From positions 1,177,501 through 1,241,500 of the forward strand of contig NZ_CP089980.1 of the NCBI RefSeq assembly GCF_021389955.1: 64,000 bases of DNA. The letters are read 5' to 3'. Shown one piece after another: positions 1 to 9,416 of the stretch. Positions within the stretch are counted from its first letter, which is position 1. Every line of letters starts with the position of its first letter. A model generated the notes under the pieces. It was not told the DNA's origin. It did no database searches and saw only the letters and a program-made list of their open reading frames with translations. Position numbers and translations under genes: made by a program. Source of the stretch: Fulvivirga maritima. Its GTDB lineage: Bacteria > Bacteroidota > Bacteroidia > Cytophagales > Cyclobacteriaceae.

Positions 1-1
1 A

Positions 2-3000
2 TACTACGAGTATAAAGTAGATCTTAATCCGGGAGATTTGGAAAACAATGATTACGTGGTAGATCAGGCTACTACAGATGAAGGAGTCAATTGGTACCTG
101 TTCAGAATACCTATTAGACAATCAAACCTTAACAGCTACGGTAATATTTCAGGATTTAAATCAATAAAATACATAAGAACCTATCTCACTGACTGGCAAG
201 AACCGGTAGTACTTAGAATGGTTAATTTCCGATTTGTTGCCAGCCGCTGGAGAAGATACACTAACCCTATAGAAGATGCCGATTTTGGAACTATAGATGA
301 TAACAACCTGGGATATGATGACCTTACCGTATCTGTAGTGAATGTTGAAGAAAATGGAGCAGGTAGCATTAACACCTCTCCATATGATACCCCTCCCGGC
401 ATAAACAGAGATAGAGATAATACTTCTTCAGTAGAAAGAAGGCTTAACGAGCAGTCATTACAGCTAACTGTAGAAGGTCTGGAAGATGGTCATGCCGCTG
501 CGTCATTTAAACAAGTGGCCTTTGACTTGATCAACTATGGTAGAATAAAAATGTTTTTACATGCTAACAGTGAAAATGCTGCTGATGATGAAGTCACAGC
601 CTTCCTGAGATTAGGATCTGATGTTGATTCTAACTACTATGAGATTGAAGTGCCACTCAAAATTTCGAATCCATCCTCTTCTGATCCTGAAGTAATATGG
701 CCAGAAGAAAATGAAATAGATATGGACATGGATCAGCTCTACTCACTAAAAGCTGACCGTGACGCTGATGGAATAAGCAAAAGAGAACTCTTCCCGCTAG
801 ATGGGCCAAGAGTGGTAGGCAATAACAGGATAAGGCTTCGGGGTAATCCGGATATGAGTGCGGTCACCTGGCTTACTATCGGGGTACGGAACCCTAAAGA
901 TGACGGGCAAACCAAAGATGCCATAGTCTGGGCTAATGAGCTCCGAGTCACAGACTTTGACCGAACGAAGGGCTGGGCTGCCAATGCCACCTTAAATGCC
1001 AAACTTGCCGATTTCGCTAATATTACCGCTACTGCACGACATACTACTTTTGGTTTTGGGGGTATTCAATCAAAAATTGCCGAAAGAACCAGAGAGGAAA
1101 CAACGGCTTATGATGTGTCTGCTAATGTGAATGTAGACAAACTTCTGCCTGATCAATTAGGTCTAAAAATACCCATGTACGTCAGTTATGAAAAAACTAC
1201 TATCAAGCCAAAATTTGACCCTGCTAACCCTGATATAACACTAGAAGCCTCTTTACTTAATAAGAGTGTAGAAGAAAAAGCAGAATATGAAAGCATAGTT
1301 ACAGACATTACTACAAGGAAAAGTATCAACTTTACTAACGTAAGAAAGGTTAAAACTAACCCTGAAGCCAAAAAGAGGATTTATGATATAGAAAACCTAT
1401 CCTTTAGCTATGCTTATAGCGAAATGGAAAGGCACAACTTTAATCTTAGGGAGCAGCTTTACAGGAACTATAATGCATCTATTGCTTATAATTACAGTAC
1501 ACAATCCAAACCTTGGGAGCCTTTTCAGAATGTTAAATTCTTAGACAAGTCATACCTACAACTTATTAAAGACTTCAACATAAACTTCCTCCCAAGTAAT
1601 ATTGCTGTGAGAGGAGAGCTTCAGCGTAGACTGGAAAAAACAGTTTATAGAAACAGTGAGAACGTATCTAGCCAGACTAACTTTGAAAAGTACTTCTACT
1701 TTAATAGAACTTATAATCTACAGTGGGATCTAACCAAGAACCTAACACTTGATTATAATGCCCGTGCAGCTGCTGTAATAGATGAACCGGACACTGACCC
1801 TAATGGAGGTTTAAGCCAGTCCTCCAGGGAGCTAATAACTGCTGATCAGTATCAAGATTCAATCATGACCAACCTTAAAAATCTGGGTCGATTGAAAAAC
1901 TTCGATCAAAGCATTAGTGCCAATTATCATTTACCAATAGATAAAATTCCTTTGACTGACTGGGTAGCCACAGATTATCAATATCAGGCCGGTTATTCCT
2001 GGACAGCAGGGCCATTATATACAGAACCAGAAGATCAAGCATTGAATTTTGGTAATACCTTGCAAAACAGTAGAGATAATACAGCCAGAGGAAAATTAGA
2101 TCTGGTTAAACTTTATAACAAAGTAGGTTTCCTTAAAAAGATTAACAACCCTACCAGAAATACCAGAAGAAGCTCTCTAAGAAGAAACCAGGCTCAGGAT
2201 AGCACTGAGACTAAGCAATCGGAAAATAAATTCGGAAAAGGCTTCTTAAGAATGCTTATGGCGGTAAGATCTATTAATGGTACCTATACCTTAAGGGAAG
2301 GAACTTTATTGCCCGGTTATACAGGTCGCCCTTTCCTATTTGGCATGGACAGCAGCTTTAATGAACCTGGCTGGGGCTTCATTCTGGGTTCACAAGATCC
2401 ATCGATCAGATATCGCCTGGCAGATAAAGGTTTAATAACAAGAAACACTGATCTTACAACACCATTCACTCAAACAAAAACAGTGGACTATAATATAAAA
2501 GCGAATATAGAGCCATTTAAAGACTTAAAAATTCAGCTTAATATGCAGAAAACTAAGAGTTCTTCGTATCAGGAAATATTCCATATGAACGCTGACTCTA
2601 CTATGTTTGAGAGTATTGGTCAGACCAGAAGCGGCGCCTATTCTGTTTCTTTCTTAAGTATTGCCACGGCATTTAAGCGAGATGACAGTAGAAATAACTC
2701 TCCCGTATTTCAGGATTTCGAACAATACAGAATGGAAATCCTGGATGAATTTGAAAGAAATACTGGGGTAAGATATGATACTAACTCACAAGATGTACTT
2801 ATTCCTGCTTTTATAGCGGCATATTCAGGCAAAAGCCCTAATAGTGTTAGTTTGAGCCCATTCCCAAGAACACCATTACCCAACTGGAGAATTGATTATG
2901 CTGGATTAGGAAAAATAAAGGCATTGGCTAAAATATTTCAGTCTATCTCCATCACACATGGTTATCAATCAGACTATACAGTATCTAACTATAGTAGTGA

Positions 3001-3592
3001 AGTTTCTTATTCTGATGGCATAGACTTAACCAATGGAATTGAATCATATAACCGTACACAGTTTGCTCGAGACATAGATGGCGAGTTCAACCCTATGTAC
3101 TTCATAGATCAAGTGGTCATTCGCGAACAATTTGCTCCGCTAATAGGTGTCAACGTTAGAACCAAAAGCAGACTATCTGTAAGGGCCGAATACAAAGTAG
3201 CTAGAGATGTAGCCTTGCAGGTAACTAATGCTCAGGTTACAGAAATGAGAAGTAACGATGTAGTATTAGAAGTAGGTTTTACTAAAGCGAATTTCAAACT
3301 TCCATTTAAATCTCAAGGAAGAGTTATTTCTTTAAAGAACGACCTTACATTCAGACTGAATGTAACCGTACGAGATACGGAAACCATACAAAGAAAAATA
3401 GATGAAGTGAACACAGTTACTGATGGTAATTTAAACTTTCAATTAAGGCCAAACGTTAGCTATGTTCTAAATGAAAAGCTAAACATCCAATTTTACTTTG
3501 AAAGAAGCATTAATGAGCCAAAAATATCTAGCACGTTTAGAAGAACTACCACCCGAGCTGGCTTCCAATTACGATTTAGTTTAGCTCAGTAA
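2..3592 (+). CDS. sprA: SprA/Sov, type IX secretion outer-membrane translocon (3' half, cut by window start)
   Basis: The reading frame is open from base 2, so the gene begins outside the window; about 1196 residues are visible, roughly the C-terminal half of a family that is usually about 2400 residues. SprA forms the giant outer-membrane beta-barrel through which type IX substrates leave the cell. The visible part shows the family's repeated beta-strand character (alternating aromatic and polar residues), the segment [13 protein letters not shown] followed by [18 protein letters not shown], and a C-terminal end in RFSLAQ typical of an outer-membrane strand. A TTG at position 38 is in frame but is simply internal. 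Identification rests on recognised family sequence and is strong; the N-terminal part cannot be judged. Confidence 0.93.
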   Translation, partial: YYEYKVDLNPGDLENNDYVVDQATTDEGVNWYLFRIPIRQSNLNSYGNISGFKSIKYIRTYLTDWQEPVVLRMVNFRFVASRWRRYTNPIEDADFGTIDDNNLGYDDLTVSVVNVEENGAGSINTSPYDTPPGINRDRDNTSSVERRLNEQSLQLTVEGLEDGHAAASFKQVAFDLINYGRIKMFLHANSENAADDEVTAFLRLGSDVDSNYYEIEVPLKISNPSSSDPEVIWPEENEIDMDMDQLYSLKADRDADGISKRELFPLDGPRVVGNNRIRLRGNPDMSAVTWLTIGVRNPKDDGQTKDAIVWANELRVTDFDRTKGWAANATLNAKLADFANITATARHTTFGFGGIQSKIAERTREETTAYDVSANVNVDKLLPDQLGLKIPMYVSYEKTTIKPKFDPANPDITLEASLLNKSVEEKAEYESIVTDITTRKSINFTNVRKVKTNPEAKKRIYDIENLSFSYAYSEMERHNFNLREQLYRNYNASIAYNYSTQSKPWEPFQNVKFLDKSYLQLIKDFNINFLPSNIAVRGELQRRLEKTVYRNSENVSSQTNFEKYFYFNRTYNLQWDLTKNLTLDYNARAAAVIDEPDTDPNGGLSQSSRELITADQYQDSIMTNLKNLGRLKNFDQSISANYHLPIDKIPLTDWVATDYQYQAGYSWTAGPLYTEPEDQALNFGNTLQNSRDNTARGKLDLVKLYNKVGFLKKINNPTRNTRRSSLRRNQAQDSTETKQSENKFGKGFLRMLMAVRSINGTYTLREGTLLPGYTGRPFLFGMDSSFNEPGWGFILGSQDPSIRYRLADKGLITRNTDLTTPFTQTKTVDYNIKANIEPFKDLKIQLNMQKTKSSSYQEIFHMNADSTMFESIGQTRSGAYSVSFLSIATAFKRDDSRNNSPVFQDFEQYRMEILDEFERNTGVRYDTNSQDVLIPAFIAAYSGKSPNSVSLSPFPRTPLPNWRIDYAGLGKIKALAKIFQSISITHGYQSDYTVSNYSSEVSYSDGIDLTNGIESYNRTQFARDIDGEFNPMYFIDQVVIREQFAPLIGVNVRTKSRLSVRAEYKVARDVALQVTNAQVTEMRSNDVVLEVGFTKANFKLPFKSQGRVISLKNDLTFRLNVTVRDTETIQRKIDEVNTVTDGNLNFQLRPNVSYVLNEKLNIQFYFERSINEPKISSTFRRTTTRAGFQLRFSLAQ

Positions 3593-3650
3593 AATTTTAG
3601 CATTACAAAATAAGGATGTATTTTTGGCCATTAACTTAATAAAGCAACTT

Positions 3651-4028
3651 ATGAACATACCTGAATCATTAAAGTACACAAAAGACCACGAGTGGGTGAA
3701 AATTGAAGGCGACACAGCCACTGTGGGTATCACTGATTTTGCTCAGAGCGAACTAGGTGATATTGTTTATGTGGAAATTGAAACTGAAGGAGAAGAAGTA
3801 GAAAAAGGAGAAGTTTTCGGTACAGTAGAAGCTGTAAAAACGGTATCTGATCTGTTTATGCCTATTAGTGGTACAGTAGAAGAAGTAAATTCTGAACTAG
3901 AATCTGCTCCAGAATTGGTAAATGAAGATCCTTACGAAAAAGGTTGGTTAATCAAAATAAAAATAACTGACACTGATAGTTCAGAATTATTATCTGCCGA
4001 AGAATACAAAGAAGTTATAGGAGGATAA
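3651..4028 (+). CDS. gcvH: Glycine cleavage system H protein
   Basis: This is the 125-residue lipoyl carrier of the glycine cleavage complex, which shuttles the aminomethyl group between the P, T and L proteins in the cytoplasm. The lipoylation site is Lys63 in the context [10 protein letters not shown], and the N-terminal [10 protein letters not shown] signature is present. I chose the ATG at 3651, which gives the usual family length; a TTG at 3624 would add nine residues that the family lacks. It follows sprA by 58 bases and precedes the VanZ-like gene by 3 bases, so the two small genes are probably cotranscribed. The sprA-gcvH pairing is familiar in this phylum. Confidence 0.96.
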   Translation: MNIPESLKYTKDHEWVKIEGDTATVGITDFAQSELGDIVYVEIETEGEEVEKGEVFGTVEAVKTVSDLFMPISGTVEEVNSELESAPELVNEDPYEKGWLIKIKITDTDSSELLSAEEYKEVIGG

Positions 4029-4031
4029 GAC

Positions 4032-4397
4032 GTGAATAAATACCTCATTGGAGCGTTTTTATGGTCTCTCCTCATTTTAGTTCTTACACTTACACCAGGA
4101 GAGTCCGTTCCCGACGTCAGCCTGTTTGACTATGATAAGCTAGGGCATGCATTTATCTTTTTTGTATTGTCTTTTTTATCAATAAACGGCATTTACAGAC
4201 ATCCTAGATGTCAAGCGCGTATCACTAAGGCAGTGGTAATTGGGGTATTATTTTCAGCATTTTATGGGTTCGCTATAGAACTCATTCAAAGCGTTATTCC
4301 TGGTAGATCTATGGAAGCTATGGATGCCGTAGCCAATATAATTGGATCTATTTTGGGATTATCTTTGTTCTACCTAATGAATAAGCTTAGAACATAA
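4032..4397 (+). CDS. VanZ-family small membrane protein
   Basis: This 121-residue integral membrane protein has about four hydrophobic segments. The VanZ-family pattern is visible: TLTPG after the first segment, DKLGHAFIFFVL in the second, and an ELIQSVIPGRSMEAMD motif followed by ANIIG before the last. The start is GTG at 4032, three bases after the gcvH stop, which suggests translation coupled to gcvH. The founding VanZ gives low-level teicoplanin resistance, but most short chromosomal members have no defined role, so no resistance function is claimed here. Confidence 0.85.
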   Translation: MNKYLIGAFLWSLLILVLTLTPGESVPDVSLFDYDKLGHAFIFFVLSFLSINGIYRHPRCQARITKAVVIGVLFSAFYGFAIELIQSVIPGRSMEAMDAVANIIGSILGLSLFYLMNKLRT

Positions 4398-4419
4398 GCT
4401 ATTAATAAATTTTATTTTG

Positions 4420-4427
4420 TATATTTG
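4420..4427 (+). promoter_or_regulatory. Possible -7 promoter element of tonB
   Basis: TATATTTG fits the Bacteroidota -7 consensus TAnnTTTG and lies 52 bases before the tonB start. I see no good TTTG about 20 bases upstream, so only half of the promoter is recognisable. Confidence 0.35.
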
Positions 4428-4479
4428 AGTAATACACTCATTAAATTTTTAACACGAAAAAGAGTAGATACAACTAATA

Positions 4480-5154
4480 ATGGAAGCTAAAAAGAGTAAA
4501 AAAGCCGACTTGAGAGGAAAATCTGGGCTTTTCTTCCAGATAGGTCTGCTGCTTGCCATGTGTCTTGTAGTTTTTGCTTTTGAATTCAAAAACTATGACG
4601 AAGGCGCACAAGTAGAAACCGCTCAAGTCCAAGACGATTTTGAAGACTTGTTGGAAATACCACCAACAGAGCAGCCGCCGCCACCGCCACCAAAAGTTCA
4701 GCAACCTGAAATTATAGAGGTTCCTGATGAGGAGGAAATCGAAGAAGAAATTGAAGTTGACCTTGATGTGGAAATTACCGAAGAAGAAGTAATTGAAGAC
4801 ATCATCGTTGAAGAAGCTCCTGAAGAAGAGGTAGCTGAAGAGATCTTCCAAATAGTAGAAGACCCTGCTACACCTCCTGGAGGATACCCAGCATTCTACA
4901 AATTTGTAGCTGACAAGTTAAAATACCCAGCTCAAGCAAGAAGAATGGGTATTGAAGGTAAAGTATTCGTTCAGTTCGTAGTAGATACCGACGGAACTTT
5001 AACTGACGTTCAGGCTGTAAAAGGTATCGGAGCTGGTTGTGACGAAGAAGCTGTAAGGGTGATTAAAAGTGCACCTAAGTGGAGTCCTCCAAAGCAAAGA
5101 GGTAAGCCTGTTAAACAAAGAATTATTCTACCTATCACATTTAAGTTAGGTTAA
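4480..5154 (+). CDS. tonB: Energy transducer TonB
   Basis: This 224-residue inner-membrane-anchored protein carries proton-motive energy to outer-membrane receptors. In order it has a basic cytoplasmic N-terminus, one membrane span at about residues 19-36 (FFQIGLLLAMCLVVFAFEF), a short proline run (PPTEQPPPPPP), a strongly acidic periplasmic stretch at about 75-125 rich in Glu and Asp, and a C-terminal TonB domain at about 140-224 with YPAQARRMGIEGKVFVQFVV. The acidic linker contrasts with the Lys-Pro linker of the E. coli protein but is common in this phylum. It is followed by a clear terminator and is probably monocistronic. Confidence 0.93.
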   Translation: MEAKKSKKADLRGKSGLFFQIGLLLAMCLVVFAFEFKNYDEGAQVETAQVQDDFEDLLEIPPTEQPPPPPPKVQQPEIIEVPDEEEIEEEIEVDLDVEITEEEVIEDIIVEEAPEEEVAEEIFQIVEDPATPPGGYPAFYKFVADKLKYPAQARRMGIEGKVFVQFVVDTDGTLTDVQAVKGIGAGCDEEAVRVIKSAPKWSPPKQRGKPVKQRIILPITFKLG

Positions 5155-5164
5155 AAAATACAAG

Positions 5165-5190
5165 AGCCCGATAGTCATCGGGCTTTTTTT
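5165..5190 (+). terminator. Rho-independent terminator of tonB
   Basis: An 8-base perfect stem, AGCCCGAT (5165-5172) with ATCGGGCT (5177-5184), has a 4-base loop and is followed by a run of seven T including the last stem base. It begins 10 bases after the tonB stop. Confidence 0.92.
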
Positions 5191-5333
5191 ATACCCTTCC
5201 CATCCTTACATAGCTTATTCTACTATTCGAGCCTGTACCCAAGCATGCTCAAATAAATGCAGTAAAAGCTAACCTCTGATCTAAATATCAATACAGAAAC
5301 TACTGTAGCGCGTTAAGCCTAGTTATTCCTAGC

Positions 5334-5359
5334 CAGATAAGTATTATAGGGCCTCCCTT
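5334..5359 (+). repeat. Left imperfect terminal inverted repeat candidate
   Basis: The sequence begins CAGATA and ends GGGCCTCCCTT. Read inward, it matches the complement of 7036-7062, sharing CAGATA, a TAT-A-TATAGG core and CCTCCCTT with a two-base gap and one-base indel. Confidence 0.45.
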
Positions 5360-5411
5360 TTAAATAAAAAACACTGAAATACAGTTACTTATCAGTATTA
5401 AAGCATAAAAT

Positions 5412-5455
5412 AAAACCCCGAAATTAGCTATATAAAGCTTTTTTCGGGGGTTTTT
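5412..5455 (+). terminator. Hairpin terminator at the left side of the insertion sequence
   Basis: CCCCGAAA (5416-5423) pairs with TTTCGGGG (5442-5449); A-runs and T-runs flank the stem, so it could act in both directions. It stands 45 bases before the transposase start and would stop transcripts entering from outside the element. Confidence 0.7.
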
Positions 5456-5500
5456 GATTTGTTAAATTGTAGTGCCTAATCACAATTAACACTGCAATAT

Positions 5501-6838
5501 ATGAGAGATCAAGAGCTTTTCCAACCGCAAGATTACTTAACTCCAAAATGGTACTTATTCAAGAATAGCACCTTGGGGAAAGTTTATAATACTATTCCTT
5601 GGAGTCAACTTTCAGAATGTTTGCCAAAGGAAAATAGAGGCCCAGGCGCACCCCGCTGGTTTTCGGCCCAAGGCATGTTTGGTCTAATGTTTCTAAAATC
5701 TTATTTAAACCTGAGTGACGAGAAGTTAATAGAACGATTTAATACTGACTGGAGCCTTCAGCTTTTTTGCAATAAATTGTTGGATGATAACCAAAGAATT
5801 AAGGATAAGGCCATTTTAAGTAGAATCAGGACGTATATGGCTGATAATACTGATTGGCAACAACTTCAGGAAGTACTCATTCATCATTGGAAAAGAGATA
5901 TGAATAATACGCATGTTCTCTTAATGGATGCCACTTGCTATGAAAGTTATATTCGTTTTCCTACCGATGTAAAACTACTTTGGGAAAGCTGTCAATGGGT
6001 GTTTGAAAAACAGCTTTACAGATGGAGTAAAATATTAGGTGTAAAACGGCCTCGCTCCAAATATATAGATCAAAAACGCAAGCAGATGTCTTACGATCGT
6101 AGTCGAAAAAAGACATACAAAGCTGGACGCAAGCGTAAAAAGGCATTGATATATCTACTGTCCAAAGGGCTTGGACAGCTGCAGTACTTACTCAATGAAA
6201 ACCCACAAATACAGCTTCACTTTCAAGAGCGAGCATACCTAAAAACAATACAGAAGGTACTTGGGCAACAGCAATTCTTGCAGCATCATCCAGCTAAAGA
6301 ATTGAAAAACAGGATAGTATCGCTTCCCAGACCTTATGTCAGGCCTATCGTACGAGGCAAAGAAACTAAAAGGGTTGAGTTTGGAATGAAAGCCCACATG
6401 CTTCAGGTTGACGGCATCTGCTTTATTGATGCCATGGAGTTCAGGGCATTCAATGAAAGTACCAGACTAAAAATAAGTAGTTTAAAACATAGATCGATAT
6501 TTGGCTCCCTTCATCAGCTGGGGGCAGATCGCATTTATGCCACTAATGCCAACAGAAAGTATTTAACAGTAAGGAAAGTGTTCACTTGCTTTCCAAAGAA
6601 AGGCCCCAAGATAAACAAACCTGAGGAAAGCAAACTCAGAAGCCTCATCTCTAACCAGAGAGCAACCGTGATGGAGGGAAGTTTTGGTACCCATAAAACG
6701 GCTTACGGCCTGAATAAAATCAAGGTTAAGGGAGAAAAACGAGAAATGATACATGTATTCTTTGCCGTTATGATGGCCAATGCTGTTAAGATGAGCAAAA
6801 AGAAATCAGAAAACATACCACTACTTCAGGCCGCCTAA
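5501..6838 (+). CDS. DDE transposase, DUF772/IS1182-IS5-like
   Basis: This intact 445-residue transposase catalyses cut-and-paste or copy-type movement of the element. The N-terminal DUF772-like domain (about 45-130) contains PGAPRWFSAQGMFGLMFLK and NLSDEKLIERFNTDWSLQLF. The catalytic acids are best assigned as Asp143 (LLMDATCYES), Asp343 (LGADRIYATN) and Glu392 (VMEGSFGTHK). A basic stretch at about 180-215 is rich in Lys and Arg. The ATG start is preceded by no Shine-Dalgarno. No frameshift or internal stop is present, so the protein may be active. The exact IS family is not certain without comparison to reference elements. Confidence 0.9.
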   Translation: MRDQELFQPQDYLTPKWYLFKNSTLGKVYNTIPWSQLSECLPKENRGPGAPRWFSAQGMFGLMFLKSYLNLSDEKLIERFNTDWSLQLFCNKLLDDNQRIKDKAILSRIRTYMADNTDWQQLQEVLIHHWKRDMNNTHVLLMDATCYESYIRFPTDVKLLWESCQWVFEKQLYRWSKILGVKRPRSKYIDQKRKQMSYDRSRKKTYKAGRKRKKALIYLLSKGLGQLQYLLNENPQIQLHFQERAYLKTIQKVLGQQQFLQHHPAKELKNRIVSLPRPYVRPIVRGKETKRVEFGMKAHMLQVDGICFIDAMEFRAFNESTRLKISSLKHRSIFGSLHQLGADRIYATNANRKYLTVRKVFTCFPKKGPKINKPEESKLRSLISNQRATVMEGSFGTHKTAYGLNKIKVKGEKREMIHVFFAVMMANAVKMSKKKSENIPLLQAA

Positions 6839-6978
6839 ACCTAAATCAGAAAAGCCTTAGGGATCGGTGTGTCTATACTATTCTAAATCGATATTCCTTC
6901 AGATTTATTAATAAAACCACTCACGATTTTGCACTTTTCGAAGACGCTAAAGCGGAAGGTGTTCAGATTTATAACAAA

Positions 6979-7007
6979 AAAAGCTGGACTTAATCAGTCC
7001 AGCTTTT
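6979..7007 (+). terminator. Terminator at the right side of the insertion sequence
   Basis: A 12-base perfect stem, AAAAGCTGGACT (6979-6990) with AGTCCAGCTTTT (6996-7007), and a 5-base loop. The symmetric A and T flanks allow termination on both strands. It lies 140 bases past the transposase stop and also faces the 3' end of chrA. Confidence 0.88.
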
Positions 7008-7035
7008 ATATCTTGTTTTGATTTATGTAATTATC

Positions 7036-7062
7036 AAGGGAGGCCTATTATATTAATATCTG
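7036..7062 (-). repeat. Right imperfect terminal inverted repeat candidate
   Basis: On this strand it reads AAGGGAGGCC at the inner end and TATCTG at the outer end, complementary with small gaps to 5334-5359. It ends 35 bases before the chrA stop codon. Confidence 0.45.
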
Positions 7063-7097
7063 ATACTGTATATCGAAAACTTAAGGAAGATTGATTA

Positions 7098-8267
7098 TTA
7101 GAAGATAAACCCTATAACCAGACCGGCAAGAATAATTACTGGAGGAGGAATCTTAGTGAACAGCAAAAGCGCGAAGGTGCAAACCGTAACGGATATATTT
7201 AATAAATTCATCTCCAAAGGTAAAAACATTAAAACAGCGGCAGACACCACCATACCCGCACTAGCAGCATTAATTCCTTCAAGAGAGGCCTTGACTATAC
7301 GATATTTCTTTAAGCTCTCCCAGAAGCGAATAACAAAGAATATAAGAAAGGTACCAGGTAAGAAGATACCAGCAGAGGCAGCTATTGCACCAAGTACTTG
7401 CCCACCTACCCCATACTCCTTCATAGACAACGCTCCTATATAAGAACAAAATGAAAATACAGGCCCAGGAACAGACTGCACTAAAGCATAACCAGATAAG
7501 AATTCTTGAGAGGTTAGGTAATGCTTGAACTCAACAAACTCACCATATAGAAAAGGAATAAGCACTTGTCCACCCCCAAAAATCAAACTACCATTACGAT
7601 AAAAATTCTCTAAAAGCAGAATAGGCCTATATCTAGTGAAGTGACCTAATACAGCAATAAACACAAAGAAGCCAGCCCATAAAATAAAATTTGCCCAGCG
7701 TATATTTATTCCTTTCTTTTCCTCAATAGGTTGAGCCTTATATTTTAAAGCAGTGAAAGCTCCTCCTATTATCAACATAATAGGGAAGGCAAACGGCGAG
7801 CCCGACCCAAAGGTTAATGAACCCGTTAATGCCAACAACCATAGCACCGCCGATGTCTTGGTTTTTACAACTTTATGAGAAATCTTCAACCCCGCGTATG
7901 CGACAAAGCCCACGGCCATAGGCTGGATAAAACGAGTAAATTCGGTAGACTCCAACTGAGAGATGGTAATACCCGCAATAGTCATAATAGTTACTGCTGG
8001 TATCATCCAAACCAGCAAAGTAAGGTAGGCCAGATTGGGCCCTCCTATTTTAAAACCAATTGCCGTTACAGTCTGTGTAGAAGTAGGTCCCGGAAGAATC
8101 TGACACAAGGCATTAAGCTCTATTAAGTCCTCTTCTGTGAGATATCCCCTCTTCTTGACCATCAGATCAAACATAATAGCGATATGCGCCTGTGGACCTC
8201 CAAATGCACTCACAGCCAAAACTAATACATCCCGAAGGAATATCAAATATCGAACTCGCTTGAACAA
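7098..8267 (-). CDS. chrA: ChrA-family (CHR) chromate/anion transporter
   Basis: This 389-residue polytopic inner-membrane protein has two homologous CHR halves (about 8-175 and 205-389). The first half shows SAFGGPQAHIA and the conserved QILPGPTSTQ motif; the second repeats it as FGGGQVLIP and QSVPGPVFSF. Family members export chromate or related oxyanions, but many chromosomal copies have unproven substrates. It begins 8 bases after the oxygenase stop, so the two are probably one operon read from about 9.25 kb. I see no chromate-sensing regulator nearby, so the substrate is open. Confidence 0.88.
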   Translation of the reverse strand: MFKRVRYLIFLRDVLVLAVSAFGGPQAHIAIMFDLMVKKRGYLTEEDLIELNALCQILPGPTSTQTVTAIGFKIGGPNLAYLTLLVWMIPAVTIMTIAGITISQLESTEFTRFIQPMAVGFVAYAGLKISHKVVKTKTSAVLWLLALTGSLTFGSGSPFAFPIMLIIGGAFTALKYKAQPIEEKKGINIRWANFILWAGFFVFIAVLGHFTRYRPILLLENFYRNGSLIFGGGQVLIPFLYGEFVEFKHYLTSQEFLSGYALVQSVPGPVFSFCSYIGALSMKEYGVGGQVLGAIAASAGIFLPGTFLIFFVIRFWESLKKYRIVKASLEGINAASAGMVVSAAVLMFLPLEMNLLNISVTVCTFALLLFTKIPPPVIILAGLVIGFIF

Positions 8268-8275
8268 AGCCTCTT

Positions 8276-9247
8276 TTACTTCTTTAAGCCTATTTCCGCT
8301 AATCGCTGATTTAGAAATTCTCCAGCAGTAATGTCATCAAATTGCTTAGGGTGATCAGCATCAATACAATTATCTAAACATGTCAAATCCATATCAGAAC
8401 GCGGGTGCATGAAGAATGGAATAGAAAAACGACTACTTTTCATTTGATCCTTGGGCGGGTTAACCACTCTATGAATAGTAGATTTCAATTTCTTATTAGT
8501 AAGCCTCTCGAGCATATCCCCTACATTAACTACCAACTGTTCGGGTAAAGCAGTAATCGGAATCCATTCGCCATCTCTCCTTAGAACTTGTAAGCCATCA
8601 GCACTTGCTCCCATGAGCAAGGTGATTAAATTGATATCACCATGTTCTGCTGCTCTTACAGCATCTTCAGGAACTTCTTCAGGGTTTTCTATAGGAAAGT
8701 AATGAATAGGTCTTAAAATACTGTTTCCGTTCTTCACCTTATCGTCAAAATAGTTTTCCTCAAGCCCTAGATATAAAGCAATAGCACGAAGCATTTCCAC
8801 TCCAGTTCTTTCAAGTCGCTCGTAAACTTCCAGGCCTATTTCCAAAAATTCAGGCAACTCCTTCACGGCTACATTATCAGGATACTCTTCTTTTATAGGA
8901 TCTCCATCAGTTACCTCTTGACCAATATGGAAAAATTCCTTTAGGTCACCGGTTTTTCTTCCCTTAGCATGCTCCTTTCCTTTCCCCACATAACCGCGTT
9001 GTCCTGCTAAGCCCTCAATTTCATATTTCTGCTTAACGTCATCAGTCAAGGCAAAAAATTGTTTTATGCTGCTGTATAAGTTTTCAGACATTTCATCAGT
9101 TAGATAATGTCCCTTAATAGCCACAAATCCAATGTTATTGTAAGCGTTACCTAAATCTTCTACAAACTGCTTACGTTGAGCTTCAGTACCATTCCTAAAA
9201 TCATTTAAATCTAACGATGGCACCTCATCATATAAAATATCAGGCAT
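8276..9247 (-). CDS. 2-oxoglutarate/Fe(II) dioxygenase, isopenicillin-N-synthase-like
   Basis: This 323-residue soluble oxygenase has the non-haem iron triad His202-x-Asp204 (EHGDIN) and His259 (STIHRVV), and the 2-oxoglutarate/cosubstrate pair Arg273 and Ser275 (RFS). The N-terminal DIOX_N-like region covers about residues 5-120 and the 2OG-FeII_Oxy domain about 175-285. Members oxidise small molecules such as flavonoids, hormones or antibiotics; the bacterial substrate here cannot be named from sequence. It is the first gene of a two-gene unit with chrA, an unusual partner. Confidence 0.88.
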   Translation of the reverse strand: MPDILYDEVPSLDLNDFRNGTEAQRKQFVEDLGNAYNNIGFVAIKGHYLTDEMSENLYSSIKQFFALTDDVKQKYEIEGLAGQRGYVGKGKEHAKGRKTGDLKEFFHIGQEVTDGDPIKEEYPDNVAVKELPEFLEIGLEVYERLERTGVEMLRAIALYLGLEENYFDDKVKNGNSILRPIHYFPIENPEEVPEDAVRAAEHGDINLITLLMGASADGLQVLRRDGEWIPITALPEQLVVNVGDMLERLTNKKLKSTIHRVVNPPKDQMKSSRFSIPFFMHPRSDMDLTCLDNCIDADHPKQFDDITAGEFLNQRLAEIGLKK

Positions 9248-9366
9248 ATTTATTCATTTTTGGGTTCAACCCTGCTAAAATACATGAAATAATCGTCAAT
9301 TCATCAACTCATAAAAGGTAAACTAAGTAGTATAGATTGAATTAAAACATGATTTTCAGCATAAAA

Positions 9367-9397
9367 AAAGCCCTACTCACAAAGTAAGTAGGGCTTT
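9367..9397 (-). terminator. Terminator downstream of rpsJ
   Basis: An 11-base stem, AAAGCCCTACT (9367-9377) with AGTAGGGCTTT (9387-9397), starts 20 bases past the rpsJ stop and is followed on the minus strand by a T run. It closes the rpsL-rpsG-fusA-rpsJ unit. Confidence 0.9.
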
Positions 9398-9416
9398 AAT
9401 ATATTATTCTTTACAG

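Larger units (their letters stand above)
5334..7062. mobile_element. Insertion sequence with DDE transposase (about 1.7 kb, boundaries approximate)
   Basis: The element holds a single intact transposase gene between two hairpin terminators and is bounded by an imperfect inverted repeat (5334-5359 and 7036-7062). Its architecture (DUF772-type N-terminus, long single DDE gene) resembles the IS1182/IS5 superfamily groups. I could not find a target-site duplication next to the inverted repeats, so the true ends may differ by some bases, or the repeats may belong to an older element. It separates tonB from chrA and interrupts no visible coding sequence. Confidence 0.6.

Noticed and set aside
3624-3650. 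Upstream TTG start for gcvH
   Set aside because: It would add nine residues absent from the family; the ATG at 3651 gives the normal length.
4474-4851. Open frame of 125 codons on the minus strand
   Set aside because: Antisense to tonB; its Phe/Trp-rich sequence is an artefact of the acidic and proline-rich repeat codons.
5191-5333. Possible small gene between the tonB terminator and the insertion sequence
   Set aside because: No open frame with a start or recognisable sequence; looks like plain intergenic DNA.
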